Source: Nostoc sp. UHCC 0302 (GTDB lineage Bacteria; Cyanobacteriota; Cyanobacteriia; Cyanobacteriales; Nostocaceae). Taken from it: a stretch of DNA of 64,000 bases. Under the pieces are notes generated by a model, which was given only the letters and a program-made list of their open reading frames with translations, ran no database searches and had not been told where the DNA came from. The stretch lies in assembly GCF_038096175.1 (NCBI RefSeq), contig NZ_CP151099.1:7976001-8040000 (forward strand), written 5' to 3'. This document shows, piece after piece, positions 44,211 to 54,262 of this stretch; the first letter of the stretch is position 1; each line of letters opens with the position of its first letter. Both the position numbers and the translations under genes were made by a program.

Positions 44211-45161
44211 ATGAATTCCTCTACTCTAGGAAAGATGTTCGTATGGTTAATTAGACCATTTAGTTTTGTGTTAGCAAAATGGGAATTGCTTACAAGATTT
44301 ACCACTAGGAAAGGAATTAATCGCTTCTTTTCTAGAGAAAACCTGCTTTCCTCTACATCTGTAAAAAAAGGAAGAGGGAAAAATCAAAAGCCTATTTTGT
44401 GGCTAGTGCTATTAACATCTCTGCTACTGACTGGATGTGTTGAGTACGATGCTGGGGTTAATTTTAACAACTCAAATAGTGGCGAACTGGTACAGCATAT
44501 TAAATTAGGAGAACGGCTAACCAGTTTTAGCGGCGATTACGTGTATGAATGGTTAAACAGCATAGAGCGCCGCGCTCGCAAACTAGAAGGGAAAATTCGG
44601 CGGGTCTCCAAAGAAGAAATTATTGTGACAGTTCCTTTCACCAGTGGTACGGAATTGCAAGAAAAGTTCAACGATTTTTTTAATTCCCGTACGAATCAAC
44701 CAACAGAATCTCAGCAGAACGAAGCAGATTCACAACTGCCGAAAATTGAGTCTAATTTACTCTTAGAGCAGAATAATTTTTTAGTTTTAGTACGGAATCG
44801 ATTAATTTATGATTTGGATTTGCGATCGCTCTCGCTAATTGCTAGCAAAGGTAACGTCTTAGCAAATGCTGGTTCAATTCTCGACTTGGAATTCAGCTTA
44901 AAAACTCCTTGGGGAGCTAAGAATATTCAATTAACTGAAACTGCTATTCAACCAGAAAAGAATGGCAAACAGCTGGTGTGGAAACTCCAACCAGGAGAGC
45001 TAAACCATATAGAAGCTGTTTTCTGGCTTCCCAGTCCCCTCGGCATTGGTACATTATTAATTATCCTGTTTGTCTGGGGAGGATTTTATCTCAGATACAC
45101 TTTCATGCCAGACCCCAGGATTCAGTTTTCTCCCAAAGCACCAGCCACAGAACAGTCCTGA
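44211..45161 (+). CDS. DUF3153 membrane protein
   Basis: 316 residues from ATG 44211, which is directly preceded by GGAG (a TTG at 44187 is rejected). After a basic N-terminal part, a hydrophobic segment (ILWLVLLTSLLLTGCVEYDAG) contains a lipobox-like LLTGC although about 75 residues precede it, so cleavage is uncertain. The bulk is outside the membrane and a second helix (LGIGTLLIILFVWGGFYL) lies near the C-terminus. DUF3153 is a cyanobacterial family of unknown function. Confidence 0.72.
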   Translation: MNSSTLGKMFVWLIRPFSFVLAKWELLTRFTTRKGINRFFSRENLLSSTSVKKGRGKNQKPILWLVLLTSLLLTGCVEYDAGVNFNNSNSGELVQHIKLGERLTSFSGDYVYEWLNSIERRARKLEGKIRRVSKEEIIVTVPFTSGTELQEKFNDFFNSRTNQPTESQQNEADSQLPKIESNLLLEQNNFLVLVRNRLIYDLDLRSLSLIASKGNVLANAGSILDLEFSLKTPWGAKNIQLTETAIQPEKNGKQLVWKLQPGELNHIEAVFWLPSPLGIGTLLIILFVWGGFYLRYTFMPDPRIQFSPKAPATEQS

Positions 45162-45345
45162 ATACTGAATGACCCAATGGCTGAAAATTTCCAATAGACA
45201 AGGAGAGCTAAATATTCTCCTTGTCTAATTACAAAAAACTTTTTATTGAACTATAAATTTATATTCCTAAATTATGCCTTTATCAAGCATTACTCCATTC
45301 CCGGTGTAATATTACCTATCTACTTTTTTCTTTTGTGTCCTTGTT

Positions 45346-46911
45346 GTGAAAGCTCACATTTTCTTATTGTTTGCTTTGTTGCTGCTTACCCCTCCAGCTT
45401 TTGCTCAAACGCCCATATCTACGCCACAGATAACTGCTACTCTAAAACCTACTGCAACATCAACACCTAGTAAGTCCCCGAAGAAACCCCCTATTAGTAA
45501 ATTTGCAGAGGATCTAGAAACGCTTGATAAAAGCTTAACTGCGATCGCTTTCACTTTGGCAAAGGCAGTGGTTGCCGTCTTGAGTATTCTCGTACTCTAT
45601 CGGCTCCTGTTACTGATTGCTTATCGCTCATCCCAACTGATCATCGATAACTTTAGCAATTATTCTGGTGCTGATGAAGAACTTGACAAAGTGTTACCAG
45701 GGCTGAGTCAATTAGCGCGAGAAATGCTGGTACAGGAGATGAAAGGTGTGCGCCAGCGAATGAAGGAACACATTAAAAGTGCGGGGCCAGAAACCTATCG
45801 CTCTCGCGACCAGTTACCGCTACCACAAGCAACTCCAGAACAACGACTCGCTGATTTAGTTGCTTCACTAAGCGAGTTCACACCCGACCAAATCGACCCG
45901 ATAGTGCATCTGCTGAAGGTGATATTCCCCCCCTTTGGCACTAAAGTTACCAGTATCCTCCAAAGTCAAGGTAAAGAACATAATAGGTTGGGAATTACAT
46001 TTGAAATCACCAATATAGAAGGTCGCTTATCCTCCAAGCTTTACACTATCTGGGAGTCTGATGCTCAGAATGATTCGTCAACACAGATACTTAAAGACCG
46101 CTACAGAAAGCTTTTAAAATCAGCTACCCGCTGGTTGGCATTAGAACTTTGTCGGCGTGAAATGTTAACAGTTATACCTTGGAATTACTTTGGTGAGAGA
46201 CGTAACCGCTATCAAGGACAGGTTCATAACTTTTTTGGCGCTCTCAACCAAGCCAGCGCTCAAACTCATGGCAGTTTCTTTGGTGACTTGGCTATTGAGG
46301 ATTTGCAACAGGCAATAGTTTTCTACCCAGACTGGTATCAACCCTACGAAAATCTGGCTGACATATACAGTTTAAAAGAAGGTTTGTATTGGCGGCGTCA
46401 AGCAATTTTGCAATACGAGAAAGCGCTTGAAAGATGTCAAGATGAATCTATCAAGCGCCGAATTAGGGTTGGCAAAGCAATAACTGGGCTAGTCAAAACT
46501 GATGATTTAGCTCAGGACAAGAAAAATGAAATAGATAATTTAGTTCAAGAAGCAAAACAGGAAATAGAAAAAGTCTTGACGGGCTGGGATGAGACATCGG
46601 AGCTAAACCACCGCTTTTTATATAACTTAGCGTGTTGGTATGCGATCGCTCACCGTCAAAATGCAGGAGTAGAAGACGCACTTTTAAAAGCCCGCCGCTA
46701 CTTAGTTTATGCTTTTGCTAGAGACAGTGATCGCATTTTCTGGGACTGGGCAGACCAAGATCCAGAGTTACAGGGCATTTGTGAAGGTATTACGGAATTA
46801 AAATTTCACCTGTTGAAGAAATTCAACACAGTTCCTCAATTTTCGACACTCACCCATAAGGATTTTGCCCAATCCATAGAAGAAGTCCTCAAAACAGCTA
46901 AATGGTTATAG
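45346..46911 (+). CDS. Secretory-signal, membrane-anchored TPR-type protein of unknown function
   Basis: 521 residues from GTG 45346. Signal peptide (KAHIFLLFALLLLTPPAFAQ), a short Thr/Pro-rich spacer, then a membrane helix at about 69-93 (AKAVVAVLSILVLYRLLLLI). The remaining 420 residues are helical, with TPR-like units around residues 315-350 (LQQAIVFYPDWYQPYENLAD) and a C-terminal helical bundle. With a signal peptide and one helix the large domain would be cytoplasmic. I do not recognise the family. It is followed after 20 bases by the small Pro-rich gene, probably in one transcript. Confidence 0.62.
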   Translation: MKAHIFLLFALLLLTPPAFAQTPISTPQITATLKPTATSTPSKSPKKPPISKFAEDLETLDKSLTAIAFTLAKAVVAVLSILVLYRLLLLIAYRSSQLIIDNFSNYSGADEELDKVLPGLSQLAREMLVQEMKGVRQRMKEHIKSAGPETYRSRDQLPLPQATPEQRLADLVASLSEFTPDQIDPIVHLLKVIFPPFGTKVTSILQSQGKEHNRLGITFEITNIEGRLSSKLYTIWESDAQNDSSTQILKDRYRKLLKSATRWLALELCRREMLTVIPWNYFGERRNRYQGQVHNFFGALNQASAQTHGSFFGDLAIEDLQQAIVFYPDWYQPYENLADIYSLKEGLYWRRQAILQYEKALERCQDESIKRRIRVGKAITGLVKTDDLAQDKKNEIDNLVQEAKQEIEKVLTGWDETSELNHRFLYNLACWYAIAHRQNAGVEDALLKARRYLVYAFARDSDRIFWDWADQDPELQGICEGITELKFHLLKKFNTVPQFSTLTHKDFAQSIEEVLKTAKWL

Positions 46912-46931
46912 TTACAAGGAGATAAATAAAA

Positions 46932-47159
46932 ATGAACGAGAACCAAGAACCAAAGCCACCTAACCCAAGATCCTTTACTCCACGTCCTCCGGAGCAGAAC
47001 GCACCCTCAAAGCCAAAAAGAGGCGTACAACGTAAATCACCGGATGCTCCAAACTTTCCACAACCTTGTCCAGAACCTTCTGAAGAAGAAACGGATCTCG
47101 AACCAAGAGCCAACGAAATACCACCTTGGGGAACTGGTGAAAAGCCACCTTCAGATTGA
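46932..47159 (+). CDS. Small proline-rich protein
   Basis: 75 residues with AAGGAG 11 bases upstream of the ATG and only 20 bases from the previous gene. The whole protein is disordered: Pro, Glu and Lys predominate (KPPNPRSFTPRPPEQNAP). Pro-rich stretches of this kind often bind partner domains. It is likely a partner of the 521-residue protein in the same transcript. No family recognised. Confidence 0.5.
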   Translation: MNENQEPKPPNPRSFTPRPPEQNAPSKPKRGVQRKSPDAPNFPQPCPEPSEEETDLEPRANEIPPWGTGEKPPSD

Positions 47160-47161
47160 AA

Positions 47162-47806
47162 TTAAGGTGACAATCGCTCAATCTTCCAACTACTGTCATC
47201 TAAACGAGTATAAAGTAAGCGATCGTGCAGTCGGCTGGAGCGACCTTGCCAAAACTCGATTTGTGTGGGTATCACTCGTAAGCCGCCCCAATGAGGCGGT
47301 CGAGGGATCTCCTGATTTTCATATTTGCTCTGAAATTCTTGCAAACGTTGCTCTAATAACTCTCGGCTGGCGATTACCTCACTTTGATTTGATACCCACG
47401 CACCTAAACGACTGTTGGCTGGACGGCTATCAAAATAACCATCAGACTCGTTTTCAGAAACCTTTTCCACAGTCCCAGAAATCCGGACTTGGCGCTCCAA
47501 TTCTGCCCACCAGAAAACCAAAGCTGCATGGGGATTTTTTGCTAGTTCTTGCCCTTTGTGGCTGTTGTAATTGGTAAAAAATACAAAACCACGTTGATCA
47601 AAATCTTTCAGTAGCACCATTCTTGCTGAGGGCTTACCGTCTGGTGTGGCAGTGGCTATAGTCATGGCATTGGGTTCAGGAAGTTGGGCTGCTAGCGCTT
47701 GATCGAACCATTTTTTAAACTGTATAAAAGGATTAGGGTCAATTTCAGTTTTACTTAAACCTTGCAAAGTGTAGTCTTTGCGAAGGTCGGCTATAGTTTT
47801 ATCCAT
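47162..47806 (-). CDS. pdxH: Pyridoxamine 5'-phosphate oxidase PdxH
   Basis: 214 residues. FMN-binding motifs [19 protein letters not shown] and [11 protein letters not shown], then [10 protein letters not shown] and the C-terminal RLHDRLLY with the substrate arginine and RLSP end are all standard. The enzyme makes pyridoxal 5'-phosphate. It is convergent with the Pro-rich small gene; their stops are 2 bases apart. Confidence 0.93.
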   Translation of the reverse strand: MDKTIADLRKDYTLQGLSKTEIDPNPFIQFKKWFDQALAAQLPEPNAMTIATATPDGKPSARMVLLKDFDQRGFVFFTNYNSHKGQELAKNPHAALVFWWAELERQVRISGTVEKVSENESDGYFDSRPANSRLGAWVSNQSEVIASRELLEQRLQEFQSKYENQEIPRPPHWGGLRVIPTQIEFWQGRSSRLHDRLLYTRLDDSSWKIERLSP

Positions 47807-47931
47807 CGTGATTTGCTTCCTTGCTATCAGATAAGCTTATACATAACTTTGTTAAAAATATCTATGATCGTGATCAACGCTAACGCCAGTTTGATATTCT
47901 CTCAAAGTGTCTCAAAAATAGATTGCACCAG

Positions 47932-49032
47932 ATGCGCCGTTCGACCTCCCTTCAACGCCTCTTAATATATGGTCTGAGCGGCCCGATTATTGCTGTCAAT
48001 ATCTGGCTGCTATCAGTGCTATTTCGCTATTTCCAGCATCCGATTACCGTCCTGAGTATTGCAGCGATTCTGGCTTTTTTACTAAATTATCCCGTTAAGT
48101 TCTTTGAACGCGCTCGGATCACTCACACTCAGGCAGTGATCATTGTTTTACTAGCAACTTTAACCTTGTTGGTGATTCTGGGCGTCACACTAGTGCCGAT
48201 GCTCATTGACCAAACAATCCAACTGTTAAATAAGATTCCTGATTGGTTAACCACCAGTCAAGCAAACCTCTCACAGTTTGAAGCGATCGCTAAACAGCGA
48301 CGTTTGCCCCTTGATCTCAGGGTTGTCAGTAATCAAATCAATGTCAACATCCAGAATCTGGTGCAACAACTAGCTTCTGGTGCTGTGGGATTTGCTGGGA
48401 CATTGTTGTCAGGATTACTTGACATAGTGTTAGTAGTGGTACTGGCGTTTTATATGCTTTTGTATGGCGATCGCGTCTGGTATGGTCTAGTCAATCTTTT
48501 GCCGTCGAATATTGCAGTTCCCCTAACCAGATCCTTGCAGCTCAATTTCCAAAACTTTTTCCTCAGTCAATTTTTGCTGGGGATATTTATGGTATTGACT
48601 CTTACCCCAATTTTCTTAGCACTGAAAGTACCGTTTGCCCTATTATTTGCCATACTCATTGGTCTATCCGAACTCATTCCCTTTATCGGCGCGTCTTTGG
48701 GCATTGGTTTGGTGACAATACTAGTACTACTGCAAAATTGGTGGTTAGCAGTTCAAGTTGCCTTAGCAGCTATTCTCATGCAGCAGCTTAAAGATAACCT
48801 ATTAGCTCCCAGGTTACTCGGCGAATTTATTGGACTTAATCCCATCTGGATTTTTGTTGCTATCTTGATGGGATTTGAAATTGCTGGATTATTAGGGACA
48901 CTAGTTGCTGTTCCAATAGCCGGTACTATTAAAGGCACTTTCGATGCTATCAAAAGTGGCAAAGCTAATGACTTTGTATCAACAACTGTGACTATTGCTC
49001 ATGACTCACCTCCAGAGAGAGAGAGGGGATAA
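47932..49032 (+). CDS. AI-2E family transporter (PerM-like)
   Basis: 366 residues from ATG 47932 (a TTG three codons upstream is rejected). Seven to eight membrane helices with the central soluble loop (~residues 100-150) typical of the family, and the conserved helix pair around GLSELIPFIGASLGIG and LKDNLLAPRLLGEFIGLNP. Members export varied solutes; autoinducer export is proven for only one. No context clue to substrate. Confidence 0.87.
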   Translation: MRRSTSLQRLLIYGLSGPIIAVNIWLLSVLFRYFQHPITVLSIAAILAFLLNYPVKFFERARITHTQAVIIVLLATLTLLVILGVTLVPMLIDQTIQLLNKIPDWLTTSQANLSQFEAIAKQRRLPLDLRVVSNQINVNIQNLVQQLASGAVGFAGTLLSGLLDIVLVVVLAFYMLLYGDRVWYGLVNLLPSNIAVPLTRSLQLNFQNFFLSQFLLGIFMVLTLTPIFLALKVPFALLFAILIGLSELIPFIGASLGIGLVTILVLLQNWWLAVQVALAAILMQQLKDNLLAPRLLGEFIGLNPIWIFVAILMGFEIAGLLGTLVAVPIAGTIKGTFDAIKSGKANDFVSTTVTIAHDSPPERERG

Positions 49033-49350
49033 AGGGAGAGGGGGAAGAAGAACTAATGCACCTGATTTTTTACTTAGTATAAAAAAGCCATTCTTTTATT
49101 AAAGTATGGTTTGCTATTAATTCATTTAGTTGTAAATGAGCAATGTTGATTTTTGCAAGATGCCTCAAATCTAAACTTGCACAATCAGTCATCACAATTC
49201 ACAATGATATTAATTATGATTTGCTAAAACCATTAAGCATAATTGCTTAAGTAAAAGCAAATACACAAAGTAAACGCTTTACCAGTACGCAAGAAGTTTA
49301 GTATCAAGTTTAGTTATTTTTGAGTTCAGTACTTAACTTAAAAATTGTTG
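49033..49350. other. Spacer upstream of scpA
   Basis: About 320 bases. A purine-rich tract (GAGAGAGAGGGG-type) opens it. The remainder is AT-rich with no hairpin, gene or repeat that I could support. Confidence 0.4.
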
Positions 49351-50181
49351 ATGGATGCTTCCGAGCTATTAGAAACAATTACACTCCTGATTGACCAGGC
49401 TGAGCGAGGAGAAATTGATCCTTGGGATGTCCAGGTGATTGAGGTAATTGACCGTTATTTAGAACTGATGGCACCAGAGGCAACTACAAGAGGCTATGAA
49501 GCCGATTTGTCTCAATCTGGACAGGCTTTTTTATCAGCATCTATGCTTGTGTTATTCAAAGCAAATACCTTGATGCAATTGTCTTCGGTTATAAATACAC
49601 AAGATGATGTATTGAATGATGCAATCTTAGAAAGTGAAGATGGAGTATTACATCAAGGTCATCGTCTGCCATTAGAACGGCAATTGCGTCGTCGCCCATC
49701 AGCAATGCCACCACCCAAACGCCGTGTGACTCTGCAAGAATTAATCGAGCAATTGCAGATCATGGCGAACCAACTGAAACTAGTACAGAAAGTTAGTAAA
49801 CCTGTCCGTACCAAGCGCCAACCTAGCGTTCAGAGTATGCGGGAGGCTTTAGAGCTAGCTCACCAAGAAAATCTCACAGAAGTAGCTGGAGAATTGGAGC
49901 AGGTATTGTATCTTTCAGCAAAAGAGCTATCTTTAGAACAAAATTACTTGAATTTGGAACAACTTGTTGATTTGTGGACTCAGACAAAGCAACCATACCA
50001 AAATGAGTCTAGCCACCATTCAAAAGAAAGTCACCTAGTTAGCGTTTTCTGGGCGCTTCTACTGCTTTCGGCTCAATCTAAAGTTGAGCTATTTCAAGAG
50101 GAGTTTTACCAAGAAATTAAAATTCGGTTACTCACAGATTCAGCTAATCTTGGCAAACCTTTGGAGAAACCTATGAATTAA
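49351..50181 (+). CDS. scpA: Segregation and condensation protein ScpA (kleisin)
   Basis: 276 residues from ATG 49351. The N-terminal helix (ITLLIDQAERGEIDPWDVQV) is the conserved SMC-neck-binding motif of ScpA, followed by AFLSASMLVLFKANTLM. The C-terminal winged helix (SVFWALLLLSAQSKVELFQE) binds the SMC head. It should link the SMC heads in the chromosome condensin; scpB is not adjacent, as is common in cyanobacteria. Confidence 0.9.
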   Translation: MDASELLETITLLIDQAERGEIDPWDVQVIEVIDRYLELMAPEATTRGYEADLSQSGQAFLSASMLVLFKANTLMQLSSVINTQDDVLNDAILESEDGVLHQGHRLPLERQLRRRPSAMPPPKRRVTLQELIEQLQIMANQLKLVQKVSKPVRTKRQPSVQSMREALELAHQENLTEVAGELEQVLYLSAKELSLEQNYLNLEQLVDLWTQTKQPYQNESSHHSKESHLVSVFWALLLLSAQSKVELFQEEFYQEIKIRLLTDSANLGKPLEKPMN

Positions 50182-50768
50182 GTCTGTTTTAACTAGGGAT
50201 TAGGCATAGAGAGTGGTGAGTGAGGAGTAGAGATGCGACGCCAGTCGCTACAACGGGGAGCCACTGCGTTGGACGGTGAGTGCAGCCACACGTGCGGTGA
50301 AGCAGCCCGATCTTGGGGTCTCCCCAAGTAGAGAAGGCTTTACGCTGCGCTAACCACAGTTGCCTGCTCCGGAAAACCCTCCAGCAGCGCTGATTCACCG
50401 CAACGCGCTGGCTCATTAATCGCGTCTGAGGAGTCAAGAATTAGTATTTTTCCCCTTGTCCTCCTTGTCCCCTCTGCTCCCTACTCCACCTCGGCTACGC
50501 TCGGTGGTCGCCGAGCGCAGTCGAGATGCGACTACCTGTTCCCTGCCTCTTTGCACTGACTTTTGCTTGATCTGTTTGAGTAAATCTTAAAATCCAAGTA
50601 ACTTGAAAAAATAACTGATCGCTTATTATCTAGCTATATCTATGGTTGCAATAACCAGCTAATTCCTGTTATCCCTGGTTTAGGGATAACTAAGAGCAGA
50701 AATAAAAACTGATGATTAAGTATCACTCGATGAAAGTAAACTGGCTCGTGGTTGAGGAATAAATTTTT
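50182..50768. other. Repeat-filled spacer
   Basis: Nearly 590 bases. Contains the nested repeat at 50226-50428, then the palindrome CTCGGCTACGCTCGGTGG / CCGAGCGCAGTCGAG at 50488-50525, which is the block found inside MITE-like copy 1. The last 130 bases should hold the promoter of the next gene. Confidence 0.55.
50226..50428. repeat. Interspersed repeat, filled version
   Basis: Begins GTAGAGATGCGACGCCAGTC and ends GGCTCATTAATCGCGTCTGA. Both ends match the 70-bp element at 54717-54786, but here about 130 extra bases sit between CAACGGGGAG and CAACGCGCTGG. The insert holds the hairpin CTTGGGG-TCT-CCCCAAG. Confidence 0.75.
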
Positions 50769-51938
50769 ATGAAAGCGATGATTCTCGCGGCGGGCAAGGG
50801 TACTCGCGTCCGTCCAATTACCTATACAACTCCCAAACCGATGATTCCTATCCTGCAAAAGCCAGTGATGGAATTTTTACTAGAACTGTTACGTCAACAC
50901 GGTTTTGACCAAATTATGGTCAATGTCAGCCATTTGGCTGAGGAAATAGAAAATTATTTCCGTGACGGTCAGCGGTTTGGTGTGCAGATTGCCTACTCTT
51001 TTGAAGGCAAAATTGATGATGACGGGAAACTGGTGGGGGAAGCAATCGGTTCAGCAGGCGGGATGCGCCGCATCCAGGACTTCTCGCCGTTTTTTGATGA
51101 TACCTTTATCGTGTTGTGCGGTGATGCTTTGATTGACCTGGATTTAACTGCGGCTGTTAAGTGGCATAAATCCAAGGGTTCAATCGCCACCATTATTACA
51201 AAATCTGTCCCAAAAGAAGAAGTGTCTAGTTACGGTGTAGTCGTTACCGACGAAGACAATCGTGTCCAAGCTTTCCAAGAAAAACCTTCGACAGAAGAAG
51301 CCCTCAGCACTAATATCAACACGGGTATTTACATCTTTGAGCCAGAAGTTTTTAATTACATTCCCTCTGGAATCGAGTATGATATTGGCGGTCAATTGTT
51401 TCCCAAACTGGTGGAAATCAAAGCGCCCTTCTACGCTATTCCGATGGATTTTGAATGGGTAGATATTGGTAAAGTACCAGACTACTGGCGGGCGATTCGC
51501 GGTGTGCTGCTCAGAGAAATCAAGAATGTACAAATTCCAGGTCATGAAGTCGCCCCTGGTATTTACACTGGCTTAAATGTTGCTGTGAATTGGGACAAAG
51601 TAGATATCACAGGGCCAGTTTACATCGGTGGTATGACCAGAATAGAAGATGGCGCTAAAATTGTCGGCCCAGCAATGATTGGCCCAAATTGTTGGATATG
51701 TAGTGGTGCGACAGTAGAAAACAGTGTGATTTTTGAATGGTCGCGCCTGGGGCCGGGAGTCCGTTTGGTTGATAAGCTGGTTTTTGGACGTTATTGCGTG
51801 GATAAGACTGGGGCTGCTATAGATGTCCAAGCTGCTGCTCTAGACTGGCTGATTACCGATGCCCGTCAAACACCACCATCCCAAACCCCGCTAGAGCGAC
51901 AAGCGATCGCTGAATTGTTGGAGACAAACACAAATTAG
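50769..51938 (+). CDS. NDP-sugar pyrophosphorylase (mannose-1-phosphate guanylyltransferase-like)
   Basis: 389 residues. The nucleotidyltransferase domain opens with MILAAGKGTRVRPITYTTPK, the pyrophosphorylase signature; GDALIDLDLTA carries a metal Asp and FEWVDIGKVPDYW ends the domain. The C-terminal third is a left-handed beta helix of hexapeptide repeats (GPVYIGGMTRIEDGAKIVGP). It activates a sugar-1-phosphate, most likely mannose or glucose, for polysaccharide or glycolipid synthesis. Substrate cannot be fixed from sequence alone. Confidence 0.85.
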   Translation: MKAMILAAGKGTRVRPITYTTPKPMIPILQKPVMEFLLELLRQHGFDQIMVNVSHLAEEIENYFRDGQRFGVQIAYSFEGKIDDDGKLVGEAIGSAGGMRRIQDFSPFFDDTFIVLCGDALIDLDLTAAVKWHKSKGSIATIITKSVPKEEVSSYGVVVTDEDNRVQAFQEKPSTEEALSTNINTGIYIFEPEVFNYIPSGIEYDIGGQLFPKLVEIKAPFYAIPMDFEWVDIGKVPDYWRAIRGVLLREIKNVQIPGHEVAPGIYTGLNVAVNWDKVDITGPVYIGGMTRIEDGAKIVGPAMIGPNCWICSGATVENSVIFEWSRLGPGVRLVDKLVFGRYCVDKTGAAIDVQAAALDWLITDARQTPPSQTPLERQAIAELLETNTN

Positions 51939-52014
51939 GGACTGGTGATTGGGTACTAGGGATTGGGAAAAGGCAAATCCTCCTAGTTCCCAGTCCCTAG
52001 TCCCCAGTCCCTAA
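51935..52014. repeat. Inverted STRR array (TAGGGACTGG / CCAGTCCCTA)
   Basis: Copies of GGGACTGG/GGGATTGG units are followed by their complement CCCAGTCCCTAG, giving a hairpin between the pyrophosphorylase gene and convergent speA. May terminate both. Confidence 0.75.
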
Positions 52015-54029
52015 CTATTCAGATACGTATATCTTCGGAGACTCTGCTCGTAGGTTTGTAGCAGTCGTTGAGATTCTGCTAGAGTGATGCGCTTTTCCTC
52101 TAAAGCTTTCTCACAACGCTGGCGGATGTTTTCCACCATGTCTTCGGAGTCATACTGTACGTAGCTAACTACTTCACTCATTGTATCACCTTTAACTACG
52201 TGTTCTATCTGGTAACCTTTGGGGGTTAACTGGATGTGAACTGCGTTGGTATCGCCAAAGAGGTTGTGTAAATTGCCCATAATTTCTTGGTAAGCTCCAT
52301 TGAGGAACATTCCTAGATAGTATGGTTCTCCGGGTTTATAGGAGTGCAACTCTAAGACCGATTTGACATCGCGCAGGTCAATAAAACGGTCGATTTTACC
52401 ATCACTGTCGCAGGTGAGGTCTGCTAGTATTCCCCGCCGCGTCGGTTCTTGATCTAAGCGGTGTATCGGCATGATCGGGAATAGTTGGTCAATTGCCCAG
52501 CAATCTGGTGCTGATTGAAACACAGACATATTGACGTAGTAGATGGAAGCCATGATTTTTTCTAGGTCTTCCAGTTCATCGGGTACGTATTCCTGCTGTC
52601 TAGTTATGTTCAGAATTTTTTGACAACAAGCCCAGTAGAGCCGTTCTGCTTTGGCTCGTTCTCTGAGGCGTAAAATTCCTAAGTTGAAGCGGCTGATGGC
52701 TTCTTCTTTGAATTGAGTAGCGTCGTGGTAGAACTCCTGGTAATTCTCTGTGTTGATTGATTGGTAAGTTTCCCAAAGGTAATTAATAACTGGTGATTCA
52801 CCCTCTTGCGGTGGTTCCGGTGAATCAAGGGGAACATCACTAGTACTAAGTACATCAAAAATTAACACCGATTGATGAGAGGCGATCGCTCGTCCACTTT
52901 CGCTAATCAGTGTTGGTACGGAAATCTGCCGCTCTGCACAAGTATCTTTTAATTCTGCAACTATGTCGTTGGCATAGTTCTGCATATTGTAATTTTTCGA
53001 GGCATAGAAGTTCGTTTGGGAACCATCGTAATCTACACCTAAGCCACCGCCGACATCGAGATATTTCATGTCTGCCCCCAGCATCGCCAACTCCACGTAG
53101 ATGCGGCTGGCTTCTTGGATGGCATCTTTAATCACATTAATGGCAGAGATTTGCGAACCAATGTGGAAGTGCATCAACTGCAAGGAACCAAGCAGGTCAG
53201 CTTCGCGTAACTTGTCCACAGCCTCGATCACTTCTGGCATTGTCAAACCAAATTTAGCGCGATCGCCGCTAGAAGTTCCCCAGCGCCCCATACCTTGGGT
53301 ACTGAGTTTAGCCCGAACCCCCAATATAGGTTTAATACCTAACTGGCGGTTAGCGGCAATTACCAGATCGACCTCTTCAATCTGTTCTAAAACGATAATT
53401 GGTGTTTGCCCTAGTCTTTGGGCTAACATTGCCGTTTCGATGTATTCCTGGTCTTTGTAGCCATTGCAAACTAACAATGCTCCTGGTGTATCGAGAACAG
53501 CCAGAGCAATCATTAATTCTGGCTTGGAACCAGCTTCTAAGCCAAATTGATGGGGCTTACCAAATTTGACTAAATCTTCAATCAAGTGCCGCTCTTGATT
53601 ACACTTGACAGGAAATACCCCACGATAGACGCCGGGGTAATTGTAGCGGGCGATCGCTTTGGCAAAACAAGCGTTTAACCGCTCAATCCGGTCTTCTAAA
53701 ATATCAGAAAAGCGAATCAATAAGGGAAGTCCCAAATTGCGCTGCTTCAAAGCGTTGACCAATTCAAACAAATCTAGAGAACCGCCGCGATCGCCCTTGG
53801 GAGCAACAGTCACATGACCGGCAGCGTTAATCGAAAAATAAGGCTGTCCCCAGCCTTCAATACGGTAGAGGGCTTCGCTGTCCTCAATTTTCCAGGAGGC
53901 GCGAGGCGAATCTTCTGTGTTAGTACTAGGTGGTAACAGCTTTTTTTGCTTGTGTTTCACTTCAGATTTGTGTCCATTGGACGGTACTTTTACCACCTCG
54001 TCAGATGTAGCAGTTGACTCAACACCCAT
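52011..54029 (-). CDS. speA: Biosynthetic arginine decarboxylase SpeA
   Basis: 672 residues. The PLP lysine is in FPVKCNQERHLIEDL; the PLP phosphate loop is DVGGGLGVDYDG and the substrate site includes HFHIGSQISA and DLTCDSDG. Length fits the biosynthetic family. It makes agmatine from arginine for polyamine synthesis. The first 45 residues (Ser/Thr/Lys-rich) are a variable extension. Not linked to argB by operon. Confidence 0.95.
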   Translation of the reverse strand: MGVESTATSDEVVKVPSNGHKSEVKHKQKKLLPPSTNTEDSPRASWKIEDSEALYRIEGWGQPYFSINAAGHVTVAPKGDRGGSLDLFELVNALKQRNLGLPLLIRFSDILEDRIERLNACFAKAIARYNYPGVYRGVFPVKCNQERHLIEDLVKFGKPHQFGLEAGSKPELMIALAVLDTPGALLVCNGYKDQEYIETAMLAQRLGQTPIIVLEQIEEVDLVIAANRQLGIKPILGVRAKLSTQGMGRWGTSSGDRAKFGLTMPEVIEAVDKLREADLLGSLQLMHFHIGSQISAINVIKDAIQEASRIYVELAMLGADMKYLDVGGGLGVDYDGSQTNFYASKNYNMQNYANDIVAELKDTCAERQISVPTLISESGRAIASHQSVLIFDVLSTSDVPLDSPEPPQEGESPVINYLWETYQSINTENYQEFYHDATQFKEEAISRFNLGILRLRERAKAERLYWACCQKILNITRQQEYVPDELEDLEKIMASIYYVNMSVFQSAPDCWAIDQLFPIMPIHRLDQEPTRRGILADLTCDSDGKIDRFIDLRDVKSVLELHSYKPGEPYYLGMFLNGAYQEIMGNLHNLFGDTNAVHIQLTPKGYQIEHVVKGDTMSEVVSYVQYDSEDMVENIRQRCEKALEEKRITLAESQRLLQTYEQSLRRYTYLNS

Positions 54030-54127
54030 TTATTCCTGACCTCTGTTTTTCACCCACGAGATAACAATTTAACGCATTCATCTGAGAACAAATATGCACC
54101 CAGGGATAATTTCTGAGATAAACTCTG

Positions 54128-54231
54128 ATTGGTCATTGGTCATTGGTCATTAGTCATTGGTCATTGGTCATTGGTCTATAAGCAATCTTGACGAATGACA
54201 AATGACAAACAACAAAGAACAATTGACCAGA
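54128..54231. repeat. Heptanucleotide array (TTGGTCA)n and its inverted form
   Basis: Seven copies of TTGGTCA/TTAGTCA at 54128-54177 are followed at about 54192-54231 by AATGACAAATGACAAACAAC-type units, which are the complementary motif. Same heptamer family as at 23505 and 23657. Confidence 0.82.
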
Positions 54232-54262
54232 TAAAAATTTTATTAAGTTTTGGGGGACAGCT

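Noticed and set aside
47044-47577. A 177-codon plus-strand frame
   Set aside because: It is the antisense shadow of pdxH and overlaps the Pro-rich gene in another frame.
54128-54231. CRISPR-like or phage attachment repeat
   Set aside because: Pure tandem heptamers plus the inverted form; same class as other spacers.
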